The notes below the pieces were generated by a model. That model saw only the letters and a program-made list of their open reading frames with translations. It searched no databases and had not been told where the DNA came from. Position numbers and translations under genes: made by a program. Positions 5,896 through 7,779 of a stretch of 7,779 nt of DNA are shown here, one piece after another (the stretch's first letter is position 1; each line of letters opens with the position of its first letter). The DNA lies in the NCBI GenBank assembly GCA_026987795.1, contig JALSMF010000411.1, positions 1 through 7,779 of the forward strand, read 5' to 3'. The stretch is from Bacteroidales bacterium (GTDB taxonomy: Bacteria > Bacteroidota > Bacteroidia > Bacteroidales > JAADGE01).

Positions 5896-7779
5896 ATGAA
5901 ACGTTTATTTACTCTTATCACAATTTTTTTATTCCTCTTTTCCGGAATAAGTTTTTCACAACAGTCATTAAAGAAAGTCGATAAAAAAACTTCTTTAAAA
6001 AATAGGGTTGTCCATCCTTCTGCTATAAAAAAGCCTGTAGGTTTTGCAATTTCAAAACCTTTAAGAGATGCTCCTGTAATTTCTGACATAAAAACAGAAC
6101 CTCGGGAGTTTTATATGAATATGCACAGAGACAGGGAATGGTACACAACCGGTTCGCATATGAATATTCCTGTAAAAGATCCTGTTCAACAGAAAAAAAT
6201 GGGAACCGTCGGCAAAGGTGGTAAGGCTATCACTTATAATTATGCCGGACAAACAACGGGTTCATTTCCTTCTGACTGCAACGGAGATGTCGGTCCTAAT
6301 TATTTTTTTCAGGTTTTAAATGTTCAATATGCCATTTATGATAAAGCAACGGGAACTATCGCTGCAGGACCTTCAAATTTAAATACTATTTTTGATCCTA
6401 CCTTGCCGGGTGCCGGAGAAAATGACGGAGACCCTATAGTGCTTTACGACCAAATGGCTGACAGATGGCTTTATGTCGAATTTTCTTTATCAGCATCCAA
6501 CGACTATATGCTGATTGCTGTTTCTACGACAAATGATCCCACGGGAACGTGGTATTCATGGTCTTTTGATGTAGCGGACACTCCTGATTATATGAAACTC
6601 GGTATTCAGGAAGACGGTTATTATATGGGGACAAATACAAGCGGAAGTAATGATGTTTATGTTTTTGAACGTTCCGTTATGCTTGCCGGAGGTGCAAATC
6701 CTACAATGATTGCATTTACAAACCCTAACAGACCGGGAACTTATGACGGATTCCATGCAATTATGCCGATTGATGTTGACGGGACTGCTTGGCCTCCTGC
6801 AGGAACGCCGGGTATATTTGTAACTGTTGTAGATGACGCTTTTGAATCGTCTGTAACGCAAGATGAGATATGGATGTATGAATTGAATGCCGACTGGGTA
6901 ACACCTGCAAATTCTACTTTTGCAAGAACATTGCAAATACCGGTTGCTGCATTTGACAGCGATTTTTCTGCCGGAACATGGGACAATATATCTCAGCCCG
7001 GAACAACACAAAAATTAGATGCTGTCGCCGAAGTTTTAATGCACAGAGTTCAATACAGAAATTTCAGCGGAACTCAAAAAATAGTTTGCACACACACTAT
7101 TGATTTAGACGGTACCGGTACTCAAGGTGCTATGAGATGGTATGAGTTGGAAAATACAGGAACCGGATGGACAAAAGTACAGGAAAGTACATTTGCTCCT
7201 GACGGTGTAAGCAGATGGATGGGAAGTATAGCTATGAACGGAATAGGACAAACAGCATTAGCATATTCTGTTTCAGATGCGACTTCTGTGTATCCCGGAT
7301 TAAGATTTGTAGGTCAATCAACTTGTGCACCTGTAAATACAATGGATATTGCTGAAACCGTTATCCAAAACGGAAGCAATTTTCAAAGTACATATAACAG
7401 GTGGGGGGATTATTCTATGATATCTGTAGACCCTGTTGATGATCTCACTTTTTGGTATACACATGCATATATGGATGCTTCAAGTAATACAACAAAATTC
7501 ACAAGAATTGCGGCATTTACTTTAGATGAAGCCTGCAACCCGCCTTCTGTTACCGGTGTTTCTCCTACAAGTTTATTTGAAGACAGAGGAAAACAGTTAA
7601 CCATTACCGGAACGGACTTGCTGGGCTCTACATTTGATATCGGAGGAGTTGCTGGAACGGTTGTTTCTAATGACGGGACAACTGCAGTTGTTAACTTTCC
7701 CGCTGCAAACTATACCGGCGGAACTTTAACCGTAACCAACGGTGCCGGAAGCGACAACTCTCAGACCATAACCGTAAAC
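5896..7779 (+). CDS. Exported protein of unknown function with IPT/TIG-like domain (3' partial)
   Basis: The frame is open from ATG 5896 to the window edge, 628 residues with no stop. Residues 1-21 are a signal peptide (MKRLFTLITIFLFLFSGISFS, cleavage probably before Q22), so the protein enters the periplasm. A basic segment follows (about 22-110), then a large region (about 115-545) rich in beta strand, Gly, Asp and Trp. It has phrases such as GDPIVLYDQMADRWLYVEF (178-196), TTNDPTGTWYSWSF (211-224), KLGIQEDGYYMGTN (234-247) and RWGDYS...DPVDDLTFWYT (502-522). I recall similar phrases in uncharacterised secreted bacterial proteins; a beta-propeller is plausible but not proven. Residues about 550-628 (PPSVTGVSPTSLFEDRGKQLTITG...) look like an IPT/TIG immunoglobulin-like domain. 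Cysteines are few (C128, C398, C477, C547). Proteins of this layout in Bacteroidota often end in a type IX secretion sorting domain, but that end lies outside the window. A good promoter precedes it. Confidence 0.88.
   Translation, partial: MKRLFTLITIFLFLFSGISFSQQSLKKVDKKTSLKNRVVHPSAIKKPVGFAISKPLRDAPVISDIKTEPREFYMNMHRDREWYTTGSHMNIPVKDPVQQKKMGTVGKGGKAITYNYAGQTTGSFPSDCNGDVGPNYFFQVLNVQYAIYDKATGTIAAGPSNLNTIFDPTLPGAGENDGDPIVLYDQMADRWLYVEFSLSASNDYMLIAVSTTNDPTGTWYSWSFDVADTPDYMKLGIQEDGYYMGTNTSGSNDVYVFERSVMLAGGANPTMIAFTNPNRPGTYDGFHAIMPIDVDGTAWPPAGTPGIFVTVVDDAFESSVTQDEIWMYELNADWVTPANSTFARTLQIPVAAFDSDFSAGTWDNISQPGTTQKLDAVAEVLMHRVQYRNFSGTQKIVCTHTIDLDGTGTQGAMRWYELENTGTGWTKVQESTFAPDGVSRWMGSIAMNGIGQTALAYSVSDATSVYPGLRFVGQSTCAPVNTMDIAETVIQNGSNFQSTYNRWGDYSMISVDPVDDLTFWYTHAYMDASSNTTKFTRIAAFTLDEACNPPSVTGVSPTSLFEDRGKQLTITGTDLLGSTFDIGGVAGTVVSNDGTTAVVNFPAANYTGGTLTVTNGAGSDNSQTITVN

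Noticed and set aside
6556..7011. Minus-strand ORFs opposite the exported-protein gene
   Set aside because: The plus strand is open for all 628 codons with a signal peptide and recognisable domains; the antisense translations look random and overlap each other in different frames.
1..7779. CRISPR arrays, insertion sequences, tRNA or rRNA genes, toxin-antitoxin or defence modules
   Set aside because: I saw no regularly spaced repeats, transposase motifs, tRNA-like structures or defence-type genes on either strand.

Overview
The window looks like an ordinary stretch of chromosome from an AT-rich member of the Bacteroidota. Four things point there. Start codons lack Shine-Dalgarno sequences and have A/T-rich leaders instead. 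Several intergenic regions carry TAnnTTTG boxes, the -7 element of Bacteroidota promoters. The HU protein and the 30-residue AURKAIP1/COX24-domain protein have sequences I recognise as typical of that phylum. A large secreted protein with an IPT/TIG-like domain is also common there. I cannot name a genus from this sequence.

Layout, left to right. At 2-397 (+) is the 3' part of a hotdog-fold acyl-CoA thioesterase gene whose start lies outside the window. It converges on dsbD at 414-2546 (-), a complete three-domain thiol:disulfide interchange protein. Upstream of dsbD is a 187-bp gap with a 17-bp palindrome, a weak promoter candidate and a hairpin terminator belonging to the next gene. Three genes then lie in one direction on the minus strand: an HU-family DNA-binding protein (4497-4781), a tiny very basic protein of the AURKAIP1/COX24 family (4371-4463), and an RNase E/G-family endoribonuclease (2734-4281, GTG start). 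A strong hairpin sits between the last two. Next upstream on the minus strand is an FtsE-like ABC ATPase (4957-5616). A 279-bp intergenic region with back-to-back promoter candidates separates it from a plus-strand gene at 5896 that stays open to the end of the window. That gene encodes at least 628 residues of an exported protein with a C-terminal IPT/TIG-like domain.

Functionally, HU, the mS38-like protein and RNase G form an information-processing cluster (nucleoid, ribosome, RNA maturation and decay), probably transcribed together, with the hairpin setting how much transcript reaches the RNase gene. DsbD, FtsE and the exported protein each act at or beyond the inner membrane but look like independent units. 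FtsE has no FtsX partner beside it.

I found no mobile element, CRISPR array, tRNA or rRNA and no convincing new multi-gene system. The points most worth a second look are the hairpin upstream of the RNase gene, the uncharacterised exported protein, the HU variant without its arm-tip proline, and paired promoter-like inverted repeats around the HU promoter.
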